Origin: Ixodes scapularis
Lineage: Eukaryota; Arthropoda; Arachnida; Ixodida; Ixodidae
Length of the DNA: 64,000 nucleotides
Reading direction: 5' to 3'
Assembly: GCF_016920785.2 (NCBI RefSeq)
Contig: NW_024609835.1
Span: 23,439,838-23,503,837 of the forward strand
Both the position numbers and the translations under genes were made by a program. Of the stretch, positions 9,544 through 22,200 are shown piece after piece; within the stretch, counting starts at the first letter, position 1; each line of letters begins with the position of its first letter. The notes beneath the pieces were generated by a model. That model saw only the letters and a list, made by a program, of their open reading frames with translations. It searched no databases and had not been told where the DNA came from.

Positions 9544-12500
9544 GTGAGTCTACGCTTTTAAGTTGACGCTGCTACCGATGTTTATTTCATGTTGACACTC
9601 CGAAACTTAACCTTTATGTTTCCACGAATAAAATAACAGCCACAAGAGAAGCTCTTTCTAAAAGGCGCTCTGCTAAATAATAATAATAAAAAGAAAAAAA
9701 AAAAAAAACATTACAGTGTTTTAGAAGAGCTATATTCTGCCGACAACGTGTATCTTTTTTGATCGACGAATAAACATCCCGTGATTACTCGGCGGTGGGA
9801 GTGAGCTGCACGATGTCACCCCTTCTCGTGTTTATGTAAAAAACCTTGCGGTGTTAAAGGAGAATTAAATATATGACAAAACCAGGACGACACGAAAGGT
9901 ATGTCGTCCTGTATGTAATTCTCCTCTTAGCTCCGTAACTTTACTAACACGCTCCCTTCCACCAAAACATAACAAAAAAACATCTTCGACTCCAGGTAGG
10001 CATTGAACGCTGCGTTCAATGCTTGCCTGGAGGCGAATAAAGATTTGTTCGCATGACGCTTGCTAGAATGAGAAACTTAAACTGTACTATTAGGTGTTGT
10101 CACATTTAAGTTGACTGTACTTGGCAAAAAATTGCTTTTCCATTTGGGTGTGCTGCCACTAGGAAGTGTTCTGAGAGCTATCAAACTTTATCTTCGGCAT
10201 ATATTTACCTCGTAACAAATTATATACTTCGACGCATCACAGTCTGTGATACCCGTCATGGATAATCCCGGTAAAAATCTAGTACATTAGTGTCAATTTC
10301 TTCTAACAGTATGCCTGGTGTGTCCTTGCTGCCATCAACATTGTTGCACTTGACAGGTAATGAGTAATTATGGCCAGCATCGTCACTCTTAGGAGCTGAC
10401 ACCACTTGCAGACATCGGACGTCACTCTTTGCCACCTTACTGCACCTCGCAGAGGCTATGGTTGCATGCAGCGTGTGTTATCAAGATTTTCAGATTGTGT
10501 CTTGTCTTGGTTGTGTACAGTTGTGCAATAGACTACTTCCATAAAGCCCTGCATGCAACACGGCGCGCGTTGCACTCTGGGAACTAGTTGGCCAGGGGGG
10601 AGGGTGGCTTGGTTTCGGTTTCGATTGACACGTCGACAAGAGATTGTTTTCTGGTCCCGAGAGCGTCATTTGTGGTCTCTAAACTAGCCTAAATGGCCAG
10701 ACCTCGAAGCTTTAGCACAAGCTCGAGATGTATAGCTTGTCTTAACACATGCTTGTTGTATTTTTGTACTTGAGCCTTCCTGTTAGCGCTCCAATCGAGG
10801 TATGTGGACGAGCCAGTGCTGGGAGTCTCGACGCTGCGAAGCTCGGGTGCTCGGGGATCTTGCTTGTGTACGAATCAACAAGCTGTAGCAAACAATAAGT
10901 ATGCATATATCGAGCTCGCGCCTTTACATTAGTGTTGTTGATCAGGAAGTTTGTTTGCTTCGTGCGTCCATAGACGAAATATTTCTTTTTGCAATTACTG
11001 TTTTTCTTAATGTGCCTGATTATGCGAGGTAAAACTCGGAGGTGCCATTGAAAAGCTCAATTTTAACACACTTCTTATCTCTTATCTGTACTGACACGCA
11101 GCACTGCACGAAGTGAAGTCCCCACCCGCTTGCATTTCACTAATATTCAACATCGCGTATGCGCATAAAGTTATCCTGCAATCATATAGGCACATTCGCG
11201 CATACAGACCGTTTTAAGAATGCAAAAGTCGAGCACTTGTGTGAAGAATGTCGCACCGTTCGCCGGAAGTGCGTCAGAGGGGCATGAACCCCTATGCGCA
11301 CCTCAGTCGAAACCGAAACTGAGTGGCCAACTAGTTCCCAGAGTGCACTGCGTGGTATTTCGCCGCGATGGGGCGCGTCGGTTTTGGAAGAAGTCCATTC
11401 CTCGATAGAGTATTTTATGAGAATGCGGAGAGAAAGTTGTCTGTTTCTTTTGCTGGAGTTGCGGTGCGGTGACACCAGGAAGGCACCGAGCTCTGATTGG
11501 ATTTGATTGAAAGGATAGTGGGTAGATCTCAATGCTAGATGCCGTGAGGTATACCCACAATTTTCTTCAATCAGCCAATAAGAGCTCTGCGTTCTGACAT
11601 CATCACAACCCCTGTGCAAGAAGCAGGCAAACTTGTGCTTGGCATAGGCCTGTTACCTGAAGCTATGATGCAGGCTGTGCTGTCACGGAGCGTTAGAAAG
11701 AAATTGCATCTACTTTCTAGAACATCCTTGTGGTTTTTAGCGTGCATTGTCTCCTGCGTGAAATGGTGTACAGACTTTCTTTTTGGCCCATGCAGCAATT
11801 CAGAAGCCTGTGGACATTTTCAAGCGACTGACTGTAGAACTGACTTGCTTGTTGTATTTTTGCAGGCATCCACAGCTGACAGTGTGAACTTCCTTATACG
11901 AGATGCCACACCGTTGATTAACCCCTTAGGCTCACCAGACCTAGAGCCGCCCTTTAAAAGTGTTGCAACAGCGGGGGTTATTATTTTCCAGATCTTAAGC
12001 CTCGTAAGTTGCTTGTTTCTCATTCTTTATGTTCCTAGGTTTCTTTTGTAGCAGCATTCTTAGGTATATCAATTGACAAGCTCCAGAAAAGTGTTGTTCC
12101 AAAAAAAAAAAAAAATTCCCTGTTGCCCGCATGCCAGCAGGTACAGCCGGATAGCGTTCCAGCACTGCCAGCGGCACTTCCCCGTTGTGACTAGGGATGT
12201 CGCGAACCACCCTAGGTTCGATTTCGAAAGGTTTCGATATTTGCGAAGCGAACTGAGGTTCGATTTCGAAAAATTTCGATATTTTCGTACCGACCGAGGT
12301 TCGATTTCGAAAAATTCGCAACTTTTGTCCACAGCGGAGTTTCGAATTCGAAAAGTTCGAAGCTTTCACGGTTTCTAAAATTTCGAATTCGAATATTTCG
12401 AATATTTTTTTACTTCAGGTTCGATAAATTCGAAGATTTCGAAATTCTTTGTAAAAAAAATTCGAAAACTTCGAACGCTTCGAATTTTTATAGACATGAA

Positions 12501-13182
12501 GTTCGAACAATTCGAAGATTTCGAATTTCTTTTTGCATAAAGTTCGAAAAGTTCGAAGGTTTCGATTTTCTTTTAACGCTAAATTCAAAAAAAAAAAAAA
12601 AAAAAACTTCGAAGATTTTGAATTTCTTTTTAATCGAAGTTTTCAAAGTTCGAAATCCGATTTTCAAGTTTTTCCGCCACAGTTTCAGTTTCAAATAACG
12701 TTTTCACGACTCACTGGTTTTCACAAAATCAAGTTTAGAAAAGTTAGGGTGTGATATCTAGATTCTGCGAAGTTGGTCAGGCAATTAAATGAGACGACGA
12801 ATGTCCCGGACGTGCTAGAATATTTGCCAGTGCAGAATTGTGACCGCCAGCCCCCGGGGGGGGGGGCCTTTAACCTGAATCACGCAGTAGTGATTGCACG
12901 AACACACTGTTTTACGAGACTCTTCCAGTTCGAAACGGCCAGGGGCGAGCAGGAGGTTGAGGCTCAGAAAAACCGTGAAGCGACCTGGCAAACTAGCTCG
13001 CCACCCCTTGCACGCTGGTAGTAATCCGAGCCGGTGAAGTTTATAATTGTCCTGGAGGTTTATTTTCTGGGACGGAGGAATCGCCTCGCAAAAAGCGCAA
13101 AAGCCGACACAACTCGAGGTCGAGGAGCGTTCTACCATACAAGTGGCGTCGGAACAGGAAAAACGGGGGGAAAGAGGGCAGC

Positions 13183-13213
<31 letters not shown>

Positions 13214-16200
13214 CAGCCTTTTTCTTTCCCTTGCAGGTATTTCGGACTGTTAAAGAAAACAATACGGGGAAAGAGGGCGTGGTCGAGCTTATTTTAATCT
13301 GAAATTATTTATGCATATGTATAGCTAATGTCGCTCTTCACTGCATAAAAGGTTGCGTAGATGGTCATTGTTAGAAACTCGTTGTCAGAAGGCACTGCTC
13401 GTCACATGCTTAGTGGTTCGGAAGTTCAAAGCTGTCTTTTCGACCTAAACACCTGTGCCGATAGTAACAAAAGAAAAAAAAAAAAAAAAGAATAAATGCG
13501 GGAATAAAAAGCAGGAGAAAAAAAAAACTATAAAGAATTCGTCGGAAGTGTTCTATTCTTGCATATTCAGAGGTTCAGAACTTCGAAACAAGTTTCTTTT
13601 ACCAAAATGTGTACAGGCTAAAAGAAACACGTCCCAGGAACGTGAAGCGAAAAAAAAAGAAGTTTTCTTTTAATGACGTGCTGAACTTGAACACTACTAG
13701 AAATCTTCTCCCATGAGTTAATTTATTCCTTAACGTGAAAAAACAATAAATATATTATTTTGTATTCTGCAGATGGCAATGATATGTACTGTCTGTGGTG
13801 TTAATTTAAATGCGATACCTCAAACAACTTAGACGAAAATAAATATCAAGTTTAGGTCATAATTGCATGCAGATACATGTTTGGACATCTCTTCGAAACT
13901 CACGTTGAATAACAATAATCACATCTTAAGACGGCACTTACCTAGGCTATACATAGATCATTCTTAAAAAAAGTATAACTTATCTACCATGAATAGCTCC
14001 GGCTGCAGCGTGCTTCAAATCTGGCACGAACGATAATCGTCAAAAACCCGTCGTCCTTCCTCGCCCCTTTGGGGATTTATTTCTTTAAACCTAAGCATGC
14101 CAGAACATTGAAATAAACGACATTGTCTTTCGTAAGGAACGCAGCACCGCGTGTAAAAGATCGAGAAAAAAAAAATTACGAATGTACCCCACTACTTGAA
14201 ATCAAATGAAAAAGTCCACCGGTCTTTCGAAATTCGACGGACGTCGAACTTTTACCCTAGAAGTTCGAAGTTCGTCGAAATTTTGACTTTTCAGAATTCG
14301 AAAGTTCGAAACTTTTCGAATTCTCTTGATAAATAAGTTCGAAAGTTCGAAATTCATCGAATTTTTTGGTCAGTCAAGTTCGAAAGTTCGACAAGCATCG
14401 AACCTTGCAGCGCAATAAATTCGAAAGTTCGAAAAAGATCGAATTTGTTAGCGTAATAAGTTCGACGGTTCGAAAAGCGTCGAACTTCTTAGCTTAACAA
14501 GTTCGGAAATTCGACCTCCGTCGAATTTTACGATATAGACAATTCGAAAAATCGAAATCTTTCGAACCTTTCGAACCGCTTGATTCGATCATCGAAACTT
14601 CGATTCGAAAAAAGTTCGCGGCATCCCTAGTTGTGACAGAGAAAGACCGTTTTGAAATGACATTCATTTTGCTCAGACTTTATGTTTATCTTAAAAACTG
14701 CAATAGAATCACTTTCCACTGCAGGCAATCTGCATCCAGCATTCCACCGGTTCTGTCGTTTCAGTCCATATGGGACATTGTTTCATACATGCCTCATTGG
14801 CTTTACTTAAATATCCTATACGGCAAACAAGTTTGTCTCGCAGTGGGTGCAGTGACGTCAGGGTGCTGAGCTCTGAGTGGAGGATATAGAAGGTATTGAA
14901 ACACGACATTGTGCTAGTCATAGCAATGGCCTTTTCTGCGATGAACGAAAATTCCTTGGTTCTTTACGAATGAGGGCTGGATAGTTGGTGGAGTATGTTG
15001 TCTTGTCAAGTACAAGAACCAGACACACTACAGTGAGCTCGTGGCCAAGATGTTGTTTTCTACCCACCTCGGAGAATACCGTCTGCAGAGGCGTAGGTGG
15101 TTACTCCCGCCTTTTTTCACCTCTCGCGCTCAAAGATAGATGTTTTAGTTGGCTTGTGTGTTCTATCAGGTTAAAGAGCAGTATAAATGGCAAATACGCA
15201 TTGTCTTAATACTAAATCAAGATAGAAAATGAGGCATTTTTTCTTATGAAAGGAAGAAATCATTTTGCTTTAGTGGCAAGGCCCTATATTGTTAATCACT
15301 ACTTTGCGAATTCTCAGTCATCCATGACCTAATACTCAAATTTAATGTGTGAGCCGTATAACTCCCTTTCAATTGCAAGTTCTTACTTGCTCTTGTCAGC
15401 TCTTGAATGTTGTTCTCCTTGATTAACATTATGAAGTCAAAGGTAATGTTTGCTTGAGTGGCTGCCACCTTAATGTGACTTCGCTGATCGCATTCACATT
15501 CATGACTCTGCACATAATACCAGAGAAAACAAGGCTGTCCCTCCACCTATTTTCATCCTTTAATGAATACCATTTTTGTTTGATGCCTCGAAAAGCTTGT
15601 CAGAAAACTTAACAGCAAGTCCTCTTTCTATATTCAAAATAATTTTTAAACAAGTGTCTGTCGAAATCTCTATAGATGTGAGCCCTCGGCACACCTGGTA
15701 TATCCTATTTGTGGAACTGCCTTGACATTGTTGCCTCGAATAAAATCTGTTCACCCTAAGCTAATGGTAGTGGCATTAAATTTTTTAATGGTAGATACTA
15801 TTTCTAAGTCTAACGTCACTCAAGCGGTAATCAAACAGCACATTGTTAGAGAGCTCTACAGGTGTTATACTGTCACGTTTATTTGTCATTCATAATTCCT
15901 GGTGTAACAAAAGCTGAAGATACTCATGAGCTAACTCTTGACAACAGATTTTTCGTATAAAAGTGGCTTAGATCCGACAGATCGGTGTGTTCACACATTC
16001 GACCTTGCTCACAGCATATGCTACCTTGGAAGAACTTCTACAACATACCGTAGAATACCACGCATCCGTTTATTCCACATTAAGTGCCCATTACCAAATT
16101 TGTAAGATCTGAGAAAATATGCACAGTACATTTATATGTAAAATTGATGACCGGACAAGTGCGCATCCCTTATTTTTTTGTGATTATCTCCAAAGCTTGA

Positions 16201-19200
16201 GTAGGCGCTCGCACGGTATTTTACGGTATATTTGCTAGGTTTTCTGCCTTTGCTGCACACAGATAATTGGTGACTGACTAAACTAGAATAAAAATCGGTA
16301 GGGGCTTGGATTGGGACAGATGAGCATCTCGAACTGCAAATAAAGTGCTGTGGACATCTGGCACAAAAATGTGTACATCTCGGTTGCCTGCTCTTTTTTT
16401 AACTTTTTGCCAAGGGAGGTTTTGAATTAACATGCCTCGCTTCTCAACTTACAAGATTGAAAGAAATCTATATGGCAGACTACCTATCATTGCATTACTA
16501 AATTCTTAAATTCTATGATTTATACAAGAAACCATTGATTTTTGGGCTCCCCCTGGGATAAGTTTTACCAGAACTTCCTTTTTTTTTTCTTTACAGTCAG
16601 ATTAAGTTTTGGACGCTAACACAGGAGCAGACTGAGGCACTTCATTTTTCAGTCTTCGCCTCAATTGTATCTTTATTCCTAGCGTTTTCAACTTTGATAG
16701 TTTAAACAGTAGCCTTTGTCGCAGGTCAGCTGTAGCAGCAAAGGTCCCAGTTTAAAAGTGCTATCCTCATTTGTTATTTCAGCTGTCCATCGTTGCACTG
16801 TCCTTCATTTTGCCTGCCATACTTGGGGATGATGGCCGCAGTCCGCACGACGCCTACACCATCTTGCAATACCTTCATGCCTGCCTCTGGGCCATCATGC
16901 TTCTAGTCGACTGCTACCTGAGAAAGCAGCACAACATCTTGACCTGCAATGGTTACATCCACTTCTACCAAGTCACCAAGAGGCTGAGGAGAGTCAACGT
17001 CTACGTCTTTTCTGCTGGTAAGTTCAGTGCTGGCGAGATTACGGGGGTTTTGCGAAATGCGGGCCAGATCATTCCTGCAAGAAGTACGCATCGAACATTG
17101 AAAAAAAAAAAAGGGGAAAAACAAAATCTTTTTTAGATGGGCAAGAGGGCCAATTAGAAAAAGGTTATAGCATTTGGCATAATTGGGTTATTAATTACTT
17201 TTCAGTATTCAAAAGTTAATTACTAAATTGAAAGATATAGTGTTAATAGTGTTAATTAGAAATTTGCTATACATCATCATAGAAAGCTAATAAATTCACC
17301 CACATTGTAAAGATCTAAGACATGCGCAGCGTTTTACAGTGCTCCTAAAGATGGCTTAATTTGGATGTGTTTCGAAGATTAGGTTTCCCATCAAAATGCA
17401 TCTCCGCCCCAGCAGTCGTGCTGCCCCGTGGTCAAGGTATGCATCTAATGTGCTCTGCCACGGATTGTTCACACAACAGAAATGAACCCTAGAATCAAAG
17501 CTTATTCTTGCAATGTCATTCGAAGAGCACATTGTTTCATTTCGCCGGTTTGTTGCACCCTTTCTTTTCTCGTAGTACGAGACGGGTGATGCTGTGGTTC
17601 AGCACTTTGTCCAAGGGGGGCGAAATCACTGGCAAAGAGGTGTATTCCGAATAGAAGCCGAAACCTGGAAATGCGTCCAAATTGAGTGTGTAGGAATGGC
17701 GTAAAATGTGTGAGCCCTTTTTTTTTTTTAAAGTGCACTGATTCTGAGTTTTTCTATGATGCTCAAAAATTGTCCAATTAAAACCATTCATTTAAATTTG
17801 GTAATTACAAATTTAGTTACCAAAAAGTAATTTATAACCTAATTATACCCAATGCTATTCATTTTCTTAAATGGGCCCTTTGGCAGGGGTCAGTGTGACA
17901 TGAACTTTTTTGTGTGCGATAGATACTTTTCGAAGGAATAATTTGACCCATGTTGTGAACCACCCTGTAAACGGTATTCTGGTGACATCCAGTCGCTATG
18001 ACAGGGGCTGAAAGTAACTTGCGACTTGGGTTTTGTTTGCATGCCTTTAAGAAGTAACCCTGTGCAAAGTTTAGTCCATTCCATTATTCTCTTCATCTTT
18101 TGTTGCATTCTGTGCGCCCACCCAAGGCGAAGATGTCACGGTGTTGCTCAGTTGACTGCTCAGCAACGTTTTTGTGGACGCCCTGCAAAATGAGAGAGGC
18201 CATCGTGTTTGGTCAGTTGCCGTCGGGCATGCATTGGTTCCATGCTCAACAACAATACAAATATCTGCCGCACATATTTCATGATAGTGTGTTCTGAGAT
18301 TTAAATGTTTTATTTTTTTCTTACTGCACATATAATAATAATAATAATAATAATCTTTATTTTGGGGATATAAATCGAATAAGAGCACGCTCTCAGAAAA
18401 ATGAGGATTGCCGAAGCAAGCCTAGGTGGCTTCACACTGGTGATAAACAGCTGAATTCTCTGCCATCGCAGAACTCAATGACTACTGAACTATTACAAAG
18501 ATTTGACCCCGCAGGGGGCACCTGTGAAAGCAGGTGTTTGGAGAGTGGCGTCTCCACGGACCCCGAGCCATGCGGGTTCGCCCGCCCACGTCTGGCTGTG
18601 CGTGGCTTTCCCCTGTCCGAGGAAAAGGGCATCCTGGTGGTTGAGCCGAGCCCGGGGTAGGTTTGGACCCTTCGGGGCCCCCCGGGTGAGGCAATACACC
18701 ACTTCGGCCCCTGCTTCTCGTAGACGGGAGTCCTGGTAAGGCCCGGCCAGGATGATTCAGTCTAGTCGCCTTTTCTTCTACTATCCCCTCCGATCTTTCA
18801 CTTTTACCTGTCCTGTTTCCTTCTTTTCCTTCTCATTTCTCTTGCTCCTTTTTCTTCCCTCTTTGGCGGCAAGGGTTAACCTTGGGTGGCAATAGACCTC
18901 TTGTCTGGACCCACACTAGGTTATAGTGTCTTGGTAGCACTGATAGCGTAATGTCGTCAGCAAAACCCTTATTGCTATGGCGCATTACCTATCCCCATGT
19001 TGGGCTCCGTGGTGGGTGGTGCGCTACAGATGCCGAACGCCTTCCCATTTCTTATGGGTTCTAAACTAAACCAAAAACCTGATCAGGCCCTGGAAAGGGT
19101 CCGGACCGAAGTACACGTCAGAGAAGCATTTGCACCCGTGGAGAAGTTTCCCCGATTTCTCGTCATGCATTCCGAAACGGAAAAACCTTTATCCAAGTTA

Positions 19201-22200
19201 TCCCCGTTCCTGGTCTCTAAGACTCTTGAATCTGTAATCGGAAAAAATTTTAAAGCAAAAAAAATGCCATCTGGAGATCTCCTCGTTGAAGTTGTAACCG
19301 CTCAACAAAGCTTAGACCTGCTGGCACTCAACGTGGTGTCTGACTACAGGGTTACTGTATCACCCCACCGCACTTTGAACACTATAAAAGGCGTAATATC
19401 AGAAGATGACCTGCTAGAATCCCCCGAAGATGAAATTGTCGATGGCCTTCGTGACCAAGGAGTCATTGCTGCCAAACGAATTTCTTTTCGACGGGACGGC
19501 CAAGAGGTGAAGACAAAGCATGTCATTCTGACTTTTGAGCTGAGGGCGCTTCCGGAATCAGTGAAAGTCGGATATCTGAACTGTAGAGTACGGCCATATG
19601 TGCCAAACCCTCAGCGTTGCTTTCATTGCCAGAGATATGGCCATAGCGCCCAGAGCTGCCGTGGGAAGACAACATGTGCCAAGTGTGGCAAAAATGATCA
19701 CCCTGCAGAGAATTGCTCTAATGCACCTTGCTGTATCAACTGTGGTGAACCTCACCCTGCTTATTCCCGATCGTGCAAAAAATGGAAACAAGAAAAAGAA
19801 ATTATAACACTCAAAGTAAAAGAGAGCATCTCATTCCCCGAAGCCAGGAAGCGATTCTCCTTCCTGCAGAAGGGTTCTTACTCTTTGGTGGCACGTGCAG
19901 GGGGTGTGCCATCAAAGTCTTCGGTAGGCATCCAGGTCTGTCCTAAGGACCTGGTGATTCCACCACCTCCCCCTGCCTCACAAAGATTCGCTCCACGACT
20001 CCGTTTGTCGTTGGAACCGAAGAAACCACAGGGGCCTCCAGATGGTGCAGAGGCAAGAGATGCCTCTGTGCCAATGGATGGGAGACAAGAGGAGAGGCGG
20101 CAACACCAGCCTCAGGGAGAAGGCACTAGTGCCTCTTCCATTCTAAAGGACGGGCCATCGAACGATGTGCCTGCCTTGGTCACTCGGACCCCTCCCAAGA
20201 AGAAGGAGGGTAGTTTTCGCTTTAAGGCTTTAGGAGAGGCCTCGACACGTAAGGAGGTGCCCGTACCAGCTGCTCCCTCAGCCGTTCCGCCTGAGGAGGA
20301 GCGGATGGAACTTGGTGAACCTCCTCCCCCTTGTTCGGTCCCACCTGATGACGCAAGGCTTATTAAAAAGTCATCCCAGAAAAAGCTCAATCCGCGAGTA
20401 ACCCCACCCAAACTGCCCCAGGGCACTTAGGGCAGGTTTCCTTTTTTCTTGTGTTGTTACTTTAAACCGTTTTTGACATGAACTCATATAGTTTTATACA
20501 GTGGAACTGTAGAAGTTTTCTGCAAAATATTGATGACATTCATTTCTTTCTGGATGAGCTACAGCCCATTGCTGTGTGCTTGCAGGAGACATATCTTAAC
20601 AACACCCATACAAATGTTTTTAATCGTCACCGCGTTTTTAGAAAGGATCGGGATTCAGACCACTCTTCAGGTGGTGTTGCCATTGTTGTACGGAGTGGCA
20701 TAGCATGTGTGGAAGTTCCTTTGCGTACATCACTAGAAGCTGTTGCGGTACGTGTTCTTGCTGATCGTCTCATTACGGTTGTGTCCTTGTATTTGCCACC
20801 TCATCGTCAACTGCATCTTCATGAACTTCAAGGATTGGTTCAGCAACTCCCAACGCCTTTTTTAATTTGTGGTGATTTTAATGCTCACAGTCCCATGTGG
20901 GGCAGTAAGCGCCTTGACTCTCGTGGCGCTGTTGTGGAAAGATTTTTATTGTCCTCAGACGTATGTCTTTTAAATAAGAAAGAACCAACGTTTTATAGTT
21001 CCACTCATAATTGCTTCACATCCATCGACCTCTCCATTTCATCACCTTCATTACTTCCCTGCTTTTCTTGGAAGGTTTTAAAGAACCCTTTTGGGAGTGA
21101 TCATTTCCCGGTTGTAATTGAAAGCCTCGTTCCTCTGCCGTCTATTTTAAAACGAACCCCTAGGTGGAAACTGGACAAAGCCGACTGGGCACTCTTTAAA
21201 CTTGATGCAGTGCTTGACCCATCAGTTCTAGCAAATTTGTCACCTGAAGAAGCGACAGTGTATGTTACGGAGCAAATCATAAGTGCCGCCCAAGACGCCA
21301 TTCCTCGCACCTCCGAAAATTTACCCAAGAGGTGTAGGCCTTGGTGGAATGAAGACTGTGCCACCGCAAGGAAAAAGCAGCATAGGGCATGGGACACCTT
21401 TCGGAGGTACCCTACTCCTTCAAATAAGATAGAATTTAAAAGACTAAAAGCAAAGGCCCGATGGACTATGAGAAAAGCTAAGTGGAAGTCCTGGACCAGG
21501 TATATTTCCTCCCTAAATAGTTTTGTCTCAGAGAAGGAAGTTTGGGATAGGTACAAAAAAATCAAAGGGGATTACCGTTGCTTTGTTGTTCCTCTATTTA
21601 GCTCTTCTGCTAACTCGCTGAAAGATGTTGCTAATGTGCTTGGACAGCACTTCGAGAATGTTTCCAGCTCCCGAAATTATCGGACGGAATTTAAACGTTT
21701 TAAAGCAAATGCAGAATGTCACCGTATACCCATGTCCGGTTGTAGCTCTGAGCCATGCAACACTCCTTTTACAATGCAAGAACTAGAGGTGGCTCTGGGC
21801 TCCAAGAAGAGGTCGGCTCCGGGCCCTGATGGAATCCACTATGAAATGCTCCGTCAACTGTCTCGAGAATCGCTCAACACACTACTAGATTTTTTTAACT
21901 ATCTGTGGGAAGCAGGCTACTTTCCTCAAATGTGGAAACAGGCGCATGTAATTCCTTTGCTGAAAGCTGGGAAGGACCCTTCGGACCCCCGTAGTTATCG
22001 TCCAATCGCGTTAACGAGTTGCCTTGGCAGAACCTTTGAACGCCTCATTAATAGGCGGTTAATTTATATTTTGGAGCATAACCACTTCTTTGCTAATAAC
22101 CAATGTGGTTTTCGAGAAGGGCGCTCTACTTTGGACCACATAGTCCGCCTGGAAACAACAATACGTGAAGCTTTCATAAATAGGCAACATTGTGTCTCTG

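Larger units (their letters stand above)
12192..14629. mobile_element. Non-autonomous hAT-type element with TTCGAA arrays
   Basis: An exact 8-bp target duplication GTTGTGAC flanks it (12184-12191 and 14630-14637), the size made by hAT transposases. Terminal inverted repeats are TAGGGATGTCGCGAAC at the left and TAGGGATGCCGCGAAC on the complement at the right. Both subterminal regions are arrays of TTCGAA-rich units. No transposase frame remains in the 2.4 kb, so it must have been mobilised in trans. It sits in intron 2 of the TMEM192-like gene. Confidence 0.85.

Noticed and set aside
11614..12051. 145-codon plus-strand open frame treated as a complete gene
   Set aside because: Only 11866-12003 fits the protein family; the rest is intron sequence read through at both ends.
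16771..17136. 121-codon open frame as a single-exon gene
   Set aside because: The homology ends exactly at GTAAGT (17018) and begins right after CAG (16782); it is an internal exon.
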